Assembly (NCBI RefSeq): GCF_947499945.1
Contig: NZ_CANMQD010000001.1
Coordinates: 744,001-808,000, forward strand
Length of the DNA: 64,000 nucleotides
From: an uncultured Sulfitobacter sp.
GTDB lineage: Bacteria; Pseudomonadota; Alphaproteobacteria; Rhodobacterales; Rhodobacteraceae
Direction of reading: 5' to 3'
How positions within the stretch are numbered: the first letter of the stretch is position 1; each line of letters starts with the position of its first letter. The position numbers and the translations under genes are program-made. Under the pieces are notes generated by a model. That model was not told where the DNA came from, did not search any database, and was given only the letters and a program-made list of their open reading frames with translations. Shown here in pieces: positions 18,595-27,346 of the stretch.

Positions 18595-19502
18595 AAAGTA
18601 GGAGAGCCGCTCATCCGGACACGCAGCCGTTTGATGCGGCGCGGGTCGGCGTCCATCACTTCGAATTCAGGTCCATCGGGATGCACAACAACTTCGCCGC
18701 GCGCAGGCACACGGCCCGACAGCATCACCACCAGTCCGCCCAGTGTGTCGATCTCTTCCTCGTCCACGTCATCGTGGTCGGTAAGGGATTGACCCACCTC
18801 AGCCTCGAATTCCGACAAAGGTGTCTTGGCAAGAGCAAGATATTGGCCCGGCTTTTCCTCGGACCAATAGACCACATCTTCGTCGATATCATGCTCGTCT
18901 TCGATCTGGCCGATGACCTGCTCAATCAAATCCTCGATTGTAACAAGCCCATCCACACCGCCGTATTCATCAATCACCAGCGCCATGTGCCGACGCTCTG
19001 CCTGCATCTTGGTGAGAAGCACGCCGATGGTCATCGACGGCGGCACATAGACCAACGGACGAACCATTTCAGCCAGATCAAAATTTTTTGCAGTGCCGCT
19101 AAAGCCGAACTGCAATGCCAGATCCTTGAGATGCGCAAGCCCCACAGGGGTGTCGAGCGTGCCGTCATAGACGGGTAGCCGCGTCAAACCGCTTTCCTTG
19201 AAGACCGTCACCAACTCGTCCATCGTCGAAGTGACTGGCACGGCGGTAATATCCGCCTTGGGGATCATCACATCGTCCACACGCATGCGGCGCAGATTAC
19301 CCATGCCAGTCGTCCCTCGCTCGCCGTTGGACGCAGAGGGGGCGTCTTCATCCGGCGCTTCGGACGGGCTGAGCGCCCCAATCACACGGCTGAAAAATCC
19401 GGCTTTACCGGGCTCCACCTCGTGGTGGTGGCTTATGTCGTCGGGGAAGGTTTGGTCCTGCGCGCTTTGCGCAGCTGTAGAAGATCCGTCAGTGTCGCCC
19501 AT
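18591..19502 (-). CDS. CorC/HlyC-type CBS-domain protein
   Basis: A 303-residue cytoplasmic protein of the CorC/TlyC family. After a disordered N-terminal region come two CBS domains (from about residue 75, with D-D-V-M-I-P-K and later V-I-D-E-Y-G-G-V-D-G-L-V-T-I-E-D). The C-terminal transporter-associated domain contains D-T-L-G-G-L-V and G-R-V-P-A-R-G-E. CBS domains usually sense adenine nucleotides. Members are linked to magnesium/cobalt efflux, but they are often mislabelled as hemolysins. It sits between ybeY and lnt, the common order across proteobacteria. Confidence 0.93.
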   Translation of the reverse strand: MGDTDGSSTAAQSAQDQTFPDDISHHHEVEPGKAGFFSRVIGALSPSEAPDEDAPSASNGERGTTGMGNLRRMRVDDVMIPKADITAVPVTSTMDELVTVFKESGLTRLPVYDGTLDTPVGLAHLKDLALQFGFSGTAKNFDLAEMVRPLVYVPPSMTIGVLLTKMQAERRHMALVIDEYGGVDGLVTIEDLIEQVIGQIEDEHDIDEDVVYWSEEKPGQYLALAKTPLSEFEAEVGQSLTDHDDVDEEEIDTLGGLVVMLSGRVPARGEVVVHPDGPEFEVMDADPRRIKRLRVRMSGSPTL

Positions 19503-19529
19503 TGGGTCCTGTCTCTGGAAGCGGCGGTC

Positions 19530-20057
19530 TCATGAGGCGCCTGTGATCGTGATATCGGCAGTATATGGGTCATCCAGACCCAAATTGCCAAGAATTTCGA
19601 CTTCAATCCGCTCCATAAGCGCGGCATCGCCGTCGGTGATGTGATCGTACCCTAGCAAATGTAGGGTACCATGCACAATCAGGTGAGTCAGATGATCTGC
19701 AAAAGGTTTGCCTGCCGCCCCTGCTTCGCGTGCGCATGTGTCATAGCTGAGCGCGATATCGCCCAGCTCGAACATCTGGTCAAAGCCGCGTTCGGGTGGT
19801 GGCGGGGCTTGCCCTTCGGCGGGGGGCGCCAAAGGTTGCGTGGGCCAACTGAGGACATTTGTCGCTGTCGGTTTATCCCTGAACTCGGCGTTTAGGGTCG
19901 TGATGCGCCCGTCGTCGCAGGCAAGCAGTGTGACTTCGCACTCCTCTGCAGCCAACTGCATGTGGAACAAGGTTGCTTTCACTGCGCTAGTCGCAAGCGA
20001 TGTGAGCATCTCCTCGTCCCATGCTTCTGCTTCAATCAGGATGTCGAGCGTGTTCAC
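19530..20057 (-). CDS. ybeY: Endoribonuclease YbeY
   Basis: A 175-residue zinc metalloprotein needed for 16S rRNA 3' maturation and ribosome quality control. The defining H-G-T-L-H-L-L-G-Y-D-H motif gives zinc ligands His129, His133 and His139. A Pro-rich insertion (about residues 75-90) is longer than in E. coli. Its start overlaps the phoH stop by 4 bases, which fits the conserved phoH-ybeY-corC-lnt order. Confidence 0.95.
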   Translation of the reverse strand: MNTLDILIEAEAWDEEMLTSLATSAVKATLFHMQLAAEECEVTLLACDDGRITTLNAEFRDKPTATNVLSWPTQPLAPPAEGQAPPPPERGFDQMFELGDIALSYDTCAREAGAAGKPFADHLTHLIVHGTLHLLGYDHITDGDAALMERIEVEILGNLGLDDPYTADITITGAS

Positions 20058-21079
20058 GTGTCGCGTTCGAGCGCACGCTCGGCATCAGCTTCATAGGCTT
20101 CAATGATGGCGGCGACCAGTGGATGGCGCACAACGTCTTTGGATGTGAAATAGTTGAAGCCGATCTTGGGGATATGCTTGAGCATCCGCTCGGCATCGGC
20201 GAGCCCTGACGCTTGGCCGCGCGGCAAGTCAATCTGCGTCCGGTCGCCCGTGATCACCATGCGAGAGCCCTCGCCCAGTCGCGTCAGAAACATTTTCATT
20301 TGCATGGTGGTGGCGTTTTGTGCCTCGTCGAGCACGACGAATGCATTACTCAGCGTGCGTCCCCGCATGAATGCCAAGGGTGCAATCTCAATCGTCTTTT
20401 CCTCTCGCAGTTTTGCCAATTGCTTGCCTGGCAAGAAGTCGTTGAGCGCATCATAAAGCGGTTGCATGTAAGGATCGATCTTCTCGTCCTGCGTGCCGGG
20501 GAGAAAGCCCAAACGCTCCCCTGCCTCAACGGCGGGACGGCTCAGGATGATCTTGTCTACTTTGCCACTCAGGAACATCGACACGCCAACGGCCACGGCG
20601 AGATAAGTTTTACCAGTACCCGCAGGCCCGATGCCAAAGGCCAACTCATTCGCGAACAACGATTTAACGTAATCTTTTTGCGCTTTTGTGCGCGGCTCCA
20701 CACGCTTTTTACGGGTCTGGATTTCAATGCTATGCGTGATCGGCATTTCGATCTGATCGCCTGCACGCACACCTGTATTTGTTTCGGAATTTCCCATACG
20801 CAGGATCATATCCACATCAGCAGGCTCAACACCGCGTCCACCCTCAAGACGCGCATAAAGCGATTGTAGCACTTGGGCCGCGGCTTCGGTCGCGTGCGCC
20901 TCCCCAATCAACGTGAGGAAATTGCCACGCCGCACGATCTGGACCTCAAGCGCTTTTTCAATCGCCGCAAGGTATTGGTCATAAGGACCGCACAGATCAA
21001 TGAGCAACCGGTTATCAGAGAATTCAAGCACGGGGCCCGGGGGGCCGGTCTCGGGCGTGATCGTATCAGATGTTGGCAA
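20054..21079 (-). CDS. phoH: PhoH family ATPase
   Basis: A 341-residue protein with an N-terminal nucleic-acid-binding region and a PhoH P-loop domain. Walker A is G-P-A-G-T-G-K-T, Walker B is F-V-V-L-D-E-A-Q-N, and M-V-I-T-G-D-R-T-Q-I-D-L-P follows. PhoH/YbeZ proteins bind RNA and partner with YbeY in rRNA metabolism, and the overlapping gene arrangement supports that partnership here. Length is normal for the chromosomal YbeZ type. Confidence 0.94.
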   Translation of the reverse strand: MPTSDTITPETGPPGPVLEFSDNRLLIDLCGPYDQYLAAIEKALEVQIVRRGNFLTLIGEAHATEAAAQVLQSLYARLEGGRGVEPADVDMILRMGNSETNTGVRAGDQIEMPITHSIEIQTRKKRVEPRTKAQKDYVKSLFANELAFGIGPAGTGKTYLAVAVGVSMFLSGKVDKIILSRPAVEAGERLGFLPGTQDEKIDPYMQPLYDALNDFLPGKQLAKLREEKTIEIAPLAFMRGRTLSNAFVVLDEAQNATTMQMKMFLTRLGEGSRMVITGDRTQIDLPRGQASGLADAERMLKHIPKIGFNYFTSKDVVRHPLVAAIIEAYEADAERALERDT

Positions 21080-21212
21080 GGGCGGTGTCCTTTCGCAGTG
21101 CAGAAGCTAACAAATAGGCGCTGGTTTGGGCATTACCAGTGCGCCCATACAAAAAGGGCCGCAGTGAAAAACACTCCGGCCCCGTTTCAATGTCATGTGA
21201 GGTAGAGCAAGG

Positions 21213-21533
21213 TCAGATCGGGTCGCCGATAATACCAGTTGCGCCCTTTTTGAAGTCACCCACTGTTTGGGTTGGCGGAGCTACGCCAGAGCAGACAGGC
21301 TTGCCGTACTTGTCGAGACGTGCGGACAGATAGCCCTCGACACCGTCATCAATAATCCAATGGTCACAGCCGTTTGGATCAACCCAAATTCCGGCCTCAA
21401 GTTGGCTGAGGTGCTTTTTGTCGATGCCACGATCTAAGGTTTTGTCAGGGCCATTTGCGCGGACCTGAAAATCCTCACACCCAGCTACAACAGTTGCGAA
21501 GGCGACAAGCGCAGTGATTTTCAATATATTCAT
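21213..21533 (-). CDS. Small lipoprotein with a W-V-D-P/Cys domain
   Basis: A 106-residue protein with a lipoprotein signal: basic start, hydrophobic core, lipobox V-A-G-C with the lipidated Cys at 19. The mature part carries a short domain, I-W-V-D-P-N-G-C-D-H-W-I followed by D-D-G-V-E-G-Y and ending in G-K-P-V-C. Nearly the same block occurs in the OmpA-family protein encoded 12 bases upstream. The two conserved Cys residues could form a disulfide in the periplasm. The function is unknown. The pair is evidently one operon. Confidence 0.78.
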   Translation of the reverse strand: MNILKITALVAFATVVAGCEDFQVRANGPDKTLDRGIDKKHLSQLEAGIWVDPNGCDHWIIDDGVEGYLSARLDKYGKPVCSGVAPPTQTVGDFKKGATGIIGDPI

Positions 21534-21545
21534 GTACTTATCCCC

Positions 21546-22121
21546 TTAACGGACGCAGATAATTTCGACGCGGCGGTTCTTTGCCATGCCAGAAGACGAG
21601 CCGTTGGAGGCAGCCGGTTGACGCTCCCCGTATCCGCGCACATCAGCAATACGCGCGCCAGACGATTTCGCCACCTTCGCGACTGCATTCGCGCGGTTGA
21701 GCGACAGGCGCATGTTGTATGCGTCAGAGGCACGGCTGTCGGTGTGACCTGTGATGATATAGCTGGTCGCGCGGGTCTTGCGGAAGAACTCGTGCAGGCG
21801 GGCCTGACCATGCTTGGAAATACGTGCCGAGTTGGTGGCAAAGAACTGGTCGCTTTGCATTACGCCACAGACGTTCCCACGGCGACAGACTGGGATACCC
21901 TGACGGTTCGTATGGGGCGTCATGTAGCCCTCGACACCATCGTCCATAACCCAGTGCTCACAGCCATCTGGATCAACCCAGATCGTTGGAATATACTGAC
22001 CTTTATCGCGGCCCTGTTGTGATTTCGTTTGCGCGCTGACAGCGGCGCCTTGCAGTGCCAGAGTAGCAACAAGCGCTGCCCCCGCGGCCATGCGCATTAC
22101 CTTGAAAAGTGTGTTAGCCAC
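21546..22121 (-). CDS. OmpA-family periplasmic protein with N-terminal W-V-D-P/Cys domain
   Basis: A 191-residue protein. A signal peptide (to about residue 31, V-S-A-Q) is followed by the short domain I-W-V-D-P-D-G-C-E-H-W ... D-D-G-V-E-G-Y ... G-I-P-V-C. A C-terminal OmpA-type peptidoglycan-binding domain comes next, with T-G-H-T-D-S-R-A-S, L-S-x-x-R-A and N-R-R-V-E-I. The GTG at 22121 is preferred because AAGGA lies 8 bases upstream and the signal peptide then starts properly; the reading frame stays open for 81 more codons. It probably anchors a small envelope complex to the cell wall. Confidence 0.85.
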   Translation of the reverse strand: MANTLFKVMRMAAGAALVATLALQGAAVSAQTKSQQGRDKGQYIPTIWVDPDGCEHWVMDDGVEGYMTPHTNRQGIPVCRRGNVCGVMQSDQFFATNSARISKHGQARLHEFFRKTRATSYIITGHTDSRASDAYNMRLSLNRANAVAKVAKSSGARIADVRGYGERQPAASNGSSSGMAKNRRVEIICVR

Positions 22122-22443
22122 AGCTCTTTTCCTTTTATCATTCCCCCGAGGTGATCTTTTTCGAACTACGGCAGCAGCCCGGATCATCCCCACATGTCCT
22201 AACGGTATGCAAATCGGCAGGGTGAGGAAAGTCCAATGTGGCAGATACCGCAACAACGCGCCCAGAATCCGCAGATTTAACGTATTTTGAGGACCCATAC
22301 GGGCAAAATTATACCAAATTCCAGACGTTATGGGGCGCGATCGATGCGAATCTGCGCGACTCACTGCATGCCTGTGGTGCAGGGTCGGGGTCTGGCAAGC
22401 TGCTGAAAGGAATCTCTTCGGTCACCCGAGTCTGCACAAGCGA
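22122..22443. other. Intergenic region (322 bases)
   Basis: It lies between the OmpA-family gene (minus) and the decayed isomerase gene (plus). The ribosome-binding site of the OmpA gene is at its left edge. No promoter, RNA gene or repeat was recognised. Confidence 0.5.
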
Positions 22444-23084
22444 ATGCGCCACTTATTGACGTCTATTGGTCTTTTCCGCAGCCCCTACTCCTATCTTGCC
22501 ACTCCCGACATGATGGGTTTGCGCAAGGATTATGCCGTACATGTAGCGCTAAGACCTGTTTTACCGATTGCAGTGCGCAAACCAGACCTTTTCGATCCTG
22601 CGAAAGCTGCATGGGCAAAATATATCTTACTCCGTTGGCCGCGCCGTGCCGATTTTTTGGGAGCGCCTGCGCATTGGCCTTCCTCCGATCCGATTGTGCA
22701 AGACCTCGCAACCATGCAGATCGCGCCGGAGCAGCCCTATATCTACCGCCTGAGTTCTTATGGCGCGGTGGCCGAGCGGCGCAGTTTGGGTGTACGTTTG
22801 TAAAAGAAGTCGCACAGCTTCTGTTTGGCGGGACAAAGGATTGGGACTGGCGCAAGCTCCTCGCTGAAGCGGCGGCACGTGTAGGGCTTGATCTGAGTGA
22901 GATGAGCACAACTATAAAAGGCGGGGATCATCTGGCAGAGCTGAATGCAAATCAGGCCGCGTTAGAGGTGGCTAACCATTGGCGCGTGCCTTGTTTTGTA
23001 TTTGAGGGCGAGCCGTTCTTTGGTCAGGACCGCGTGGCGCTGCTGCGCTGGCGATTGGATCAGCGCAGCATTGCAAAGCGTTAG
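22444..23084 (+). pseudogene. Frameshifted DsbA-fold/2-hydroxychromene-2-carboxylate isomerase-like gene
   Basis: The region encodes pieces of one HCCA-isomerase-like protein in alternating frames. P-L-I-D-V-Y-W-S-F lies in frame 3 (22449-22475). It continues as R-S-P-Y-S-Y-L-A through E-Q-P-Y-I-Y-R-L in frame 1 (22478 to about 22790), then F-V-K-E-V-A-Q-L-L-F-G-G to the end in frame 3 again (about 22796-23084). One extra base near 22476 (TTTTCC) and one missing base near 22790 explain this. No start codon lies in the first frame. Intact homologues are thioredoxin-fold, glutathione-linked enzymes of about 200 residues. It is either a real pseudogene or a pair of sequencing errors. Confidence 0.75.
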
Positions 23085-24397
23085 ATTTCAACTGCAGTGA
23101 GGGAGTTCGTCATCGCACGGGTACAGCGCACGCGAACCACATCGCCAATCTGTGCGGTGGCATTATCGATATGGACTGAATGCAGATATTCGGATTTGCC
23201 CAACATCTGTCCCTCCTGCCGGCCTGCCTTTTCGACCAGCACGCTAAGCTCACGCCCAACCATACTTTCCTGGATGGCGTATTGCTGGCGCGAGATCAGC
23301 GCTTGGAGGCGTTGCAACCGTGCATCGGCTTGCGCAGGATCAACCTGCGCACGCTCCGCGGCAGGCGTGCCGGGGCGCGTTGAGTACTTGAAGCTATACG
23401 CATATCCGTAGTTGACCTCTTCCACCAAATCCATCGTGGCTTGGAAGTCCTCCTCGGTCTCTTCGGGGAAGCCTACAATGAAATCACCGGACATCATAAT
23501 GTCGGGACGGACCTCGCGAATACGCTCGATCAACCGCAGATAGCTTTCGGCCGTATGCTTACGGTTCATCCGCTTAAGGATGCGGTCAGAGCCTGATTGC
23601 ACAGGCAAATGCAGATAAGGCATCAACTGCGGCGTATCTGCATGGGCCGCAATAAGGTCATCGTCCATGTCGTTAGGGTGGCTGGTCGTATAGCGGATAC
23701 GCTCTAATCCGTCCACCTTTCCCAGCGCACGGATGAGTTGCGCCAGTGTCATACCACCATGGTAAGCATTAACATTCTGACCCAGCAACGTGACTTCGCG
23801 CACACCGCGCTCGACCAGTTCCTGCGCTTCACGCACAACTTGCTCTGCGGGTCGGGAAACTTCGGCACCGCGGGTATAAGGGACAACACAGAAGGCACAG
23901 AACTTGTCACAGCCTTCTTGGACCGTCAGGAAAGCAGCTGGTGCGCGCTTTGCCTTTGTGCCGCGCCCTTTGAGGTGGTTGAATTTGTCCTCTTCGGGGA
24001 AATCCGTGTCGAGCGCCGTTTTGCCCTCACGCACCCGCGCCTCCATCTGGGGCAAGCGGTGATAGGATTGCGGGCCGACAACCAGATCCACTGCGGGCTG
24101 GCGACGCATTATCTCGGCGCCTTCGGCTTGCGCTACACATCCTGTCACGCCAATCTTGAGATTGGGGTTCAACTCCTTCAGTGGCTTCATACGACCCAGC
24201 TCGGAATAGACCTTCTCGGCGGCCTTCTCACGGATATGGCAGGTGTTGAGCAGGATCATATCCGCATCTTCTGCCTTGTCCGTGGCGACATAGTCTTCAA
24301 GGCTCTCGGCCATGCGTTCGCTGTCATAGACGTTCATCTGACAGCCATAGGTCTTGATAAAGAGCTTCTTGGGGGTGTCTGTTTTTGTCTCGGACAT
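23081..24397 (-). CDS. miaB: tRNA-2-methylthio-N6-dimethylallyladenosine synthase
   Basis: A 438-residue radical-SAM methylthiotransferase that modifies A37 of tRNAs reading UNN codons. The N-terminal domain has the three cluster cysteines in [15 protein letters not shown] and G-V-T-G-C-V-A-Q. The radical-SAM motif is C-D-K-F-C-A-F-C, and the C-terminal TRAM domain is present. The start at 24397 (M-S-E-T-K) is preferred, and 24 upstream residues look non-conserved. Its stop overlaps the end of the convergent pseudogene by 4 bases. Confidence 0.96.
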   Translation of the reverse strand: MSETKTDTPKKLFIKTYGCQMNVYDSERMAESLEDYVATDKAEDADMILLNTCHIREKAAEKVYSELGRMKPLKELNPNLKIGVTGCVAQAEGAEIMRRQPAVDLVVGPQSYHRLPQMEARVREGKTALDTDFPEEDKFNHLKGRGTKAKRAPAAFLTVQEGCDKFCAFCVVPYTRGAEVSRPAEQVVREAQELVERGVREVTLLGQNVNAYHGGMTLAQLIRALGKVDGLERIRYTTSHPNDMDDDLIAAHADTPQLMPYLHLPVQSGSDRILKRMNRKHTAESYLRLIERIREVRPDIMMSGDFIVGFPEETEEDFQATMDLVEEVNYGYAYSFKYSTRPGTPAAERAQVDPAQADARLQRLQALISRQQYAIQESMVGRELSVLVEKAGRQEGQMLGKSEYLHSVHIDNATAQIGDVVRVRCTRAMTNSLTAVEI

Positions 24398-24526
24398 CGG
24401 GCTCGCCTGCGTATGAAAGATCGGGAATGGGGTGCCGCGGGAGGTAACAGCGTGTGCGCCATCTTGCAATGCACGGCGAATTAACCGATTCTATCGCAAA
24501 ACCCAATGATGGTGATACAGGTAACT

Positions 24527-25405
24527 ATGGATAACTTGCGCTACACTTCGCTCAGTCATTTTGTGACAACGCAAAAAGCAGCCCTTGCCAAGGGGCCGAT
24601 TGCCATTGTGCTGGTCGAGGATGATGTCGAAGTAGACACAACCCTACGCCATCACCTGCAACTGGGATTTGCCCATGTTCTTGTCCTGATGCCAGCCGTG
24701 TTTGATCTGCCGCGCGACTTGCAAGAAACTGTGCATCGCATCGATTTTGACCTCTCCCAGCAGGATGCGACACAGACCGCAATCAATACAATCATTGACG
24801 CAGCACCAGGCCAGTGGATTTTCTACTGCTACAACGCCGAATTCCTTTTCTATCCCTTCTGCGAAACGCGTGCCGTAACCGAGATGCTGGCGTTTCATAC
24901 AGAAGAGCGTCGGGATTCCATGCTCACCTATATCATCGACCTTTATGCCGATGATCTGGACGTGAACTATGACGCCGTTTCGCTTGAGCGCGCGCATCTG
25001 GATCGTTCGGGGTATTACGCGCTGGCACGGCCCGACCCTGAAAACCATGGCCACCCGAAAGAACGGCAGCTTGATTTTTATGGCGGTTTGCGTTGGCGCT
25101 ATGAAGAGCATGTCCCCTCCTCACGTCGCAAGATTGACCGCATTGCGATTTTTCGCGCAACAACCGGCCTTAAATTGCGCGAGGACCACACGTTTACGAA
25201 TGAAGAATACAATACATATTCATGTGCATGGCATCACAACCTGACCGCAACAATATGCTCGTTCCGCACTGCAAAAGCGCTCAAATCCAACCCGGGCAGC
25301 CGATATGAGATCGAAACATTCAAATGGCACAACTCTGCGCCCTTTGAATGGCACTCCCGCCAGCTCCTTGATCTGGGATTGATGGAACCGGGGCAGTGGT
25401 TCTGA
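24527..25405 (+). CDS. Putative family 2-like glycosyltransferase/uncharacterised protein
   Basis: A 292-residue protein without signal peptide or membrane segment. The first half (A-I-V-L-V-E-D-D-V-E-V-D, L-V-L-M-P, then W-I-F-Y-C-Y-N-A-E-F) resembles the nucleotide-sugar half of Roseobacter proteins annotated as glycosyl transferase family 2. No full D-x-D motif is visible. The C-terminal half is rich in Trp, His and Tyr (W-R-Y-E-E-H, C-A-W-H-H-N, F-K-W-H-N). The start at 24527 is a choice between two close ATGs, and 24506 lacks a ribosome-binding site. The function is uncertain. Confidence 0.6.
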   Translation: MDNLRYTSLSHFVTTQKAALAKGPIAIVLVEDDVEVDTTLRHHLQLGFAHVLVLMPAVFDLPRDLQETVHRIDFDLSQQDATQTAINTIIDAAPGQWIFYCYNAEFLFYPFCETRAVTEMLAFHTEERRDSMLTYIIDLYADDLDVNYDAVSLERAHLDRSGYYALARPDPENHGHPKERQLDFYGGLRWRYEEHVPSSRRKIDRIAIFRATTGLKLREDHTFTNEEYNTYSCAWHHNLTATICSFRTAKALKSNPGSRYEIETFKWHNSAPFEWHSRQLLDLGLMEPGQWF

Positions 25406-25409
25406 CACC

Positions 25410-26676
25410 CTAGGTCAGTGACGGCTCTAGTGCCTGCGCTATCAGGGCTTTCGCATTTTTCAGGTGCCGCGCTACCAGTTCTTTTTGCAGCTTGCCTGAC
25501 GGAATATAGGCTGCTGAGACGGCCTGATAATTCAGTGCGGACATCTCGGGAAACAACGCCTCAAGCTCGGCCCGCGCCTCATGCGGTACAGATTTCAACG
25601 CTTGTGGGCCTGTGAACAGGCTCTCGCTTAATGTTCCTTCGGCCCAGATGACCTCATGGCTGTCGAACAGTATGTGGAAATACTCGACCTCACTGGCCTC
25701 CTCATCAACATAAATACCGGGCAGCGCGGTCAGCTTGATCGCTGCGATCAACGCATCGCAGGTGCCGAACATCCGCTCGGCCACTTTGGAACGAACCAGT
25801 ATGCGGTGTTGGCGGCTCACCATCAGATCACGCAGCGGAAGACCGTCGCCCAAGGCACCCGCCGTGATCCGCACGGGACGGTGTTTGGGCTGGCGGCATA
25901 AGGCGGCACCTTTCAACCTGGTTGAGCTAATCCATCGAATACGCTTGCTCCCGCCGCTGGCCACAAGGACCTCATCCCCGATGCGCAGTGTCTCAACAGG
26001 TTAAGCACCCCGCACCGTTTCAATGAGCGCACCACGCGTAAAGCAAAGTATTTCCTCAACATTCCCGAACAGCGTAAAGATATCTGAAGGCGTGATCGCC
26101 GGATTGTTCACACCAGTATAATAGTCGATCGGCATGGTGGAATAGAACACATTGCCCGCACCCACCGGATAGGTGAACGCCACAATATGCGTCGGGTCCG
26201 ATGTCGTCAAAAGCGGCGTGGCCCCCGGAGGAAGTGAGCTAAGCTCAACGAAGCCGTGATTGGAATAATTGCCGCCATCAAAAGTTGAATCGTCAATCAC
26301 CCCGTTCGGTCCGTTGGTGAACGCCGTCGGCGCACCTGCGGCCACGTTCACATCTGTTGCACTTGCAAAAATTTCGCAGCGATGTAATGCCACCGCCTCC
26401 CGGCAGAATGGTTTGCGCGTTTGTCACATAGCGGTCAAAGATGATGAGGTTCATGCCGCCATTCACAGCCGCAGCAATATCGGGCAGGTTGGCCATATAT
26501 TCAGCACCAAAGCTGCCATTGCTGGGGTTTACTACATACAATGAATCGAGTGACGCAAGCTGGGCCGTATTGGGCACAGTTACGTTAACGGCAATATCGC
26601 CGTTGTTCGTAATCTCGTTGACCTGACTTGCTATGCCCTGCCCGTTTGTCATTGAATAGTAGCCAACCGTGGCCAT
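25410..26676 (-). pseudogene. Hint-domain (hedgehog/intein-like) protein gene, frameshifted and interrupted by a stop
   Basis: Three collinear pieces form one protein. The N-terminal part (26676 to about 26372) ends in G-G-G-I-T-S-L-R-N-F. One extra T in a run of five (26367-26371) shifts the frame, and A-S-A-T-D-V-N-V continues in the next frame to C-F-T-R-G-A-L-I-E-T-V-R-G, the Hint nucleophile motif. An in-frame TAA at 26001-26003 then interrupts it. Directly after the TAA the same frame reads P-V-E-T-L-R-I-G-D-E-V-L-V, followed by R-P-V-R-I-x-A-G-A-L-G and S-R-Q-H-R-I-L-V, the rest of the Hint domain. Intact Roseobacter relatives are secreted or self-processing proteins of unknown role. 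Confidence 0.8.
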
Positions 26677-26727
26677 GATCCCAATCCGGCATAATGAATA
26701 TACCATTCACCATGACGGGCCATTGCG

Positions 26728-26834
26728 TTTAATTTTGGAAACAATCTAGCTTAATTTTGGAAACAACCGCCGCAATTAGGCCTGATTGGTGAGCATTGAG
26801 AGACAATGTATGTGATTGTTTCCGAGAATTTAGG
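26728..26834. repeat. Three copies of an AATTTTGGAAACAATC-like element
   Basis: Two direct copies, TTTAATTTTGGAAACAATC (26728-26746) and CTTAATTTTGGAAACAACC (26750-26768), are spaced exactly 22 bases apart. A looser inverted copy, GATTGTTTCCGAGAATTTAGG, lies at 26814-26834. They sit just upstream of the Hint-domain pseudogene and downstream of the 26865 gene. The spacing suggests protein binding on one DNA face, but no regulator is known to me. Confidence 0.5.
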
Positions 26835-26864
26835 TAATCTGAGGCGCTACAAAGGCGGCCTCGC

Positions 26865-27254
26865 CTAATCCGAGATGGGCCTATTAATTTTGACCCTGCT
26901 TTGCGGCATCTGGCTTGTGACGGGTGCCGATTGGGCCGGGCCAGCGGATGCCGCTGTATCTCTAATGCCCATCTGTTTCAAAATTTTAGCTTCTTCGCTA
27001 CCCTCGGCATACCCCAGTGCGTCAATAGCATCTGTTTGGGGAGCTGCCTCGCCTTGCGTGCGCGGGTCTGTTGCACCAATCACCCAGAACGCGGCATTCT
27101 CTACCAGACTGCGCAACTGCGGATCGGTGCGCAGGGCAACCACCAAACAAGCCATAAGGCCAAAGCCTATAATACGCCCCGCAATGCGGGCCTTGCGCGC
27201 ACGTGAGCGACGATTGATGAGCCGCTCTTCGCGGTATGTCTCTGCAAATGTCAT
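26865..27254 (-). CDS. Small single-pass membrane protein of unknown function
   Basis: A 129-residue protein with a very basic N-terminal stretch (R-R-S-R-A-R-K-A-R), one transmembrane helix at about residues 27-44, and a polar, disordered C-terminal half rich in Ala, Gln and Pro. The positive-inside rule places the N-terminus in the cytoplasm. No known domain is recognised. Two nearby ATG codons (27260 and 27254) are possible starts and neither has a strong ribosome-binding site. It is divergent from the RNA methyltransferase gene at 27347. Confidence 0.7.
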   Translation of the reverse strand: MTFAETYREERLINRRSRARKARIAGRIIGFGLMACLVVALRTDPQLRSLVENAAFWVIGATDPRTQGEAAPQTDAIDALGYAEGSEEAKILKQMGIRDTAASAGPAQSAPVTSQMPQSRVKINRPISD

Positions 27255-27346
27255 GAACATGGATTAACCGCAAAACACGGCCATATTTTGACAGACAGCG
27301 TAAAAACCACGTGCAGCGGCGGCACACAGCCACTAGACCAAGGATT

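Noticed and set aside
23738-24484. 248-codon plus-strand frame opposite miaB
   Set aside because: Antisense to a clear radical-SAM gene, with unnatural amino-acid composition rich in Cys, His and Gln.
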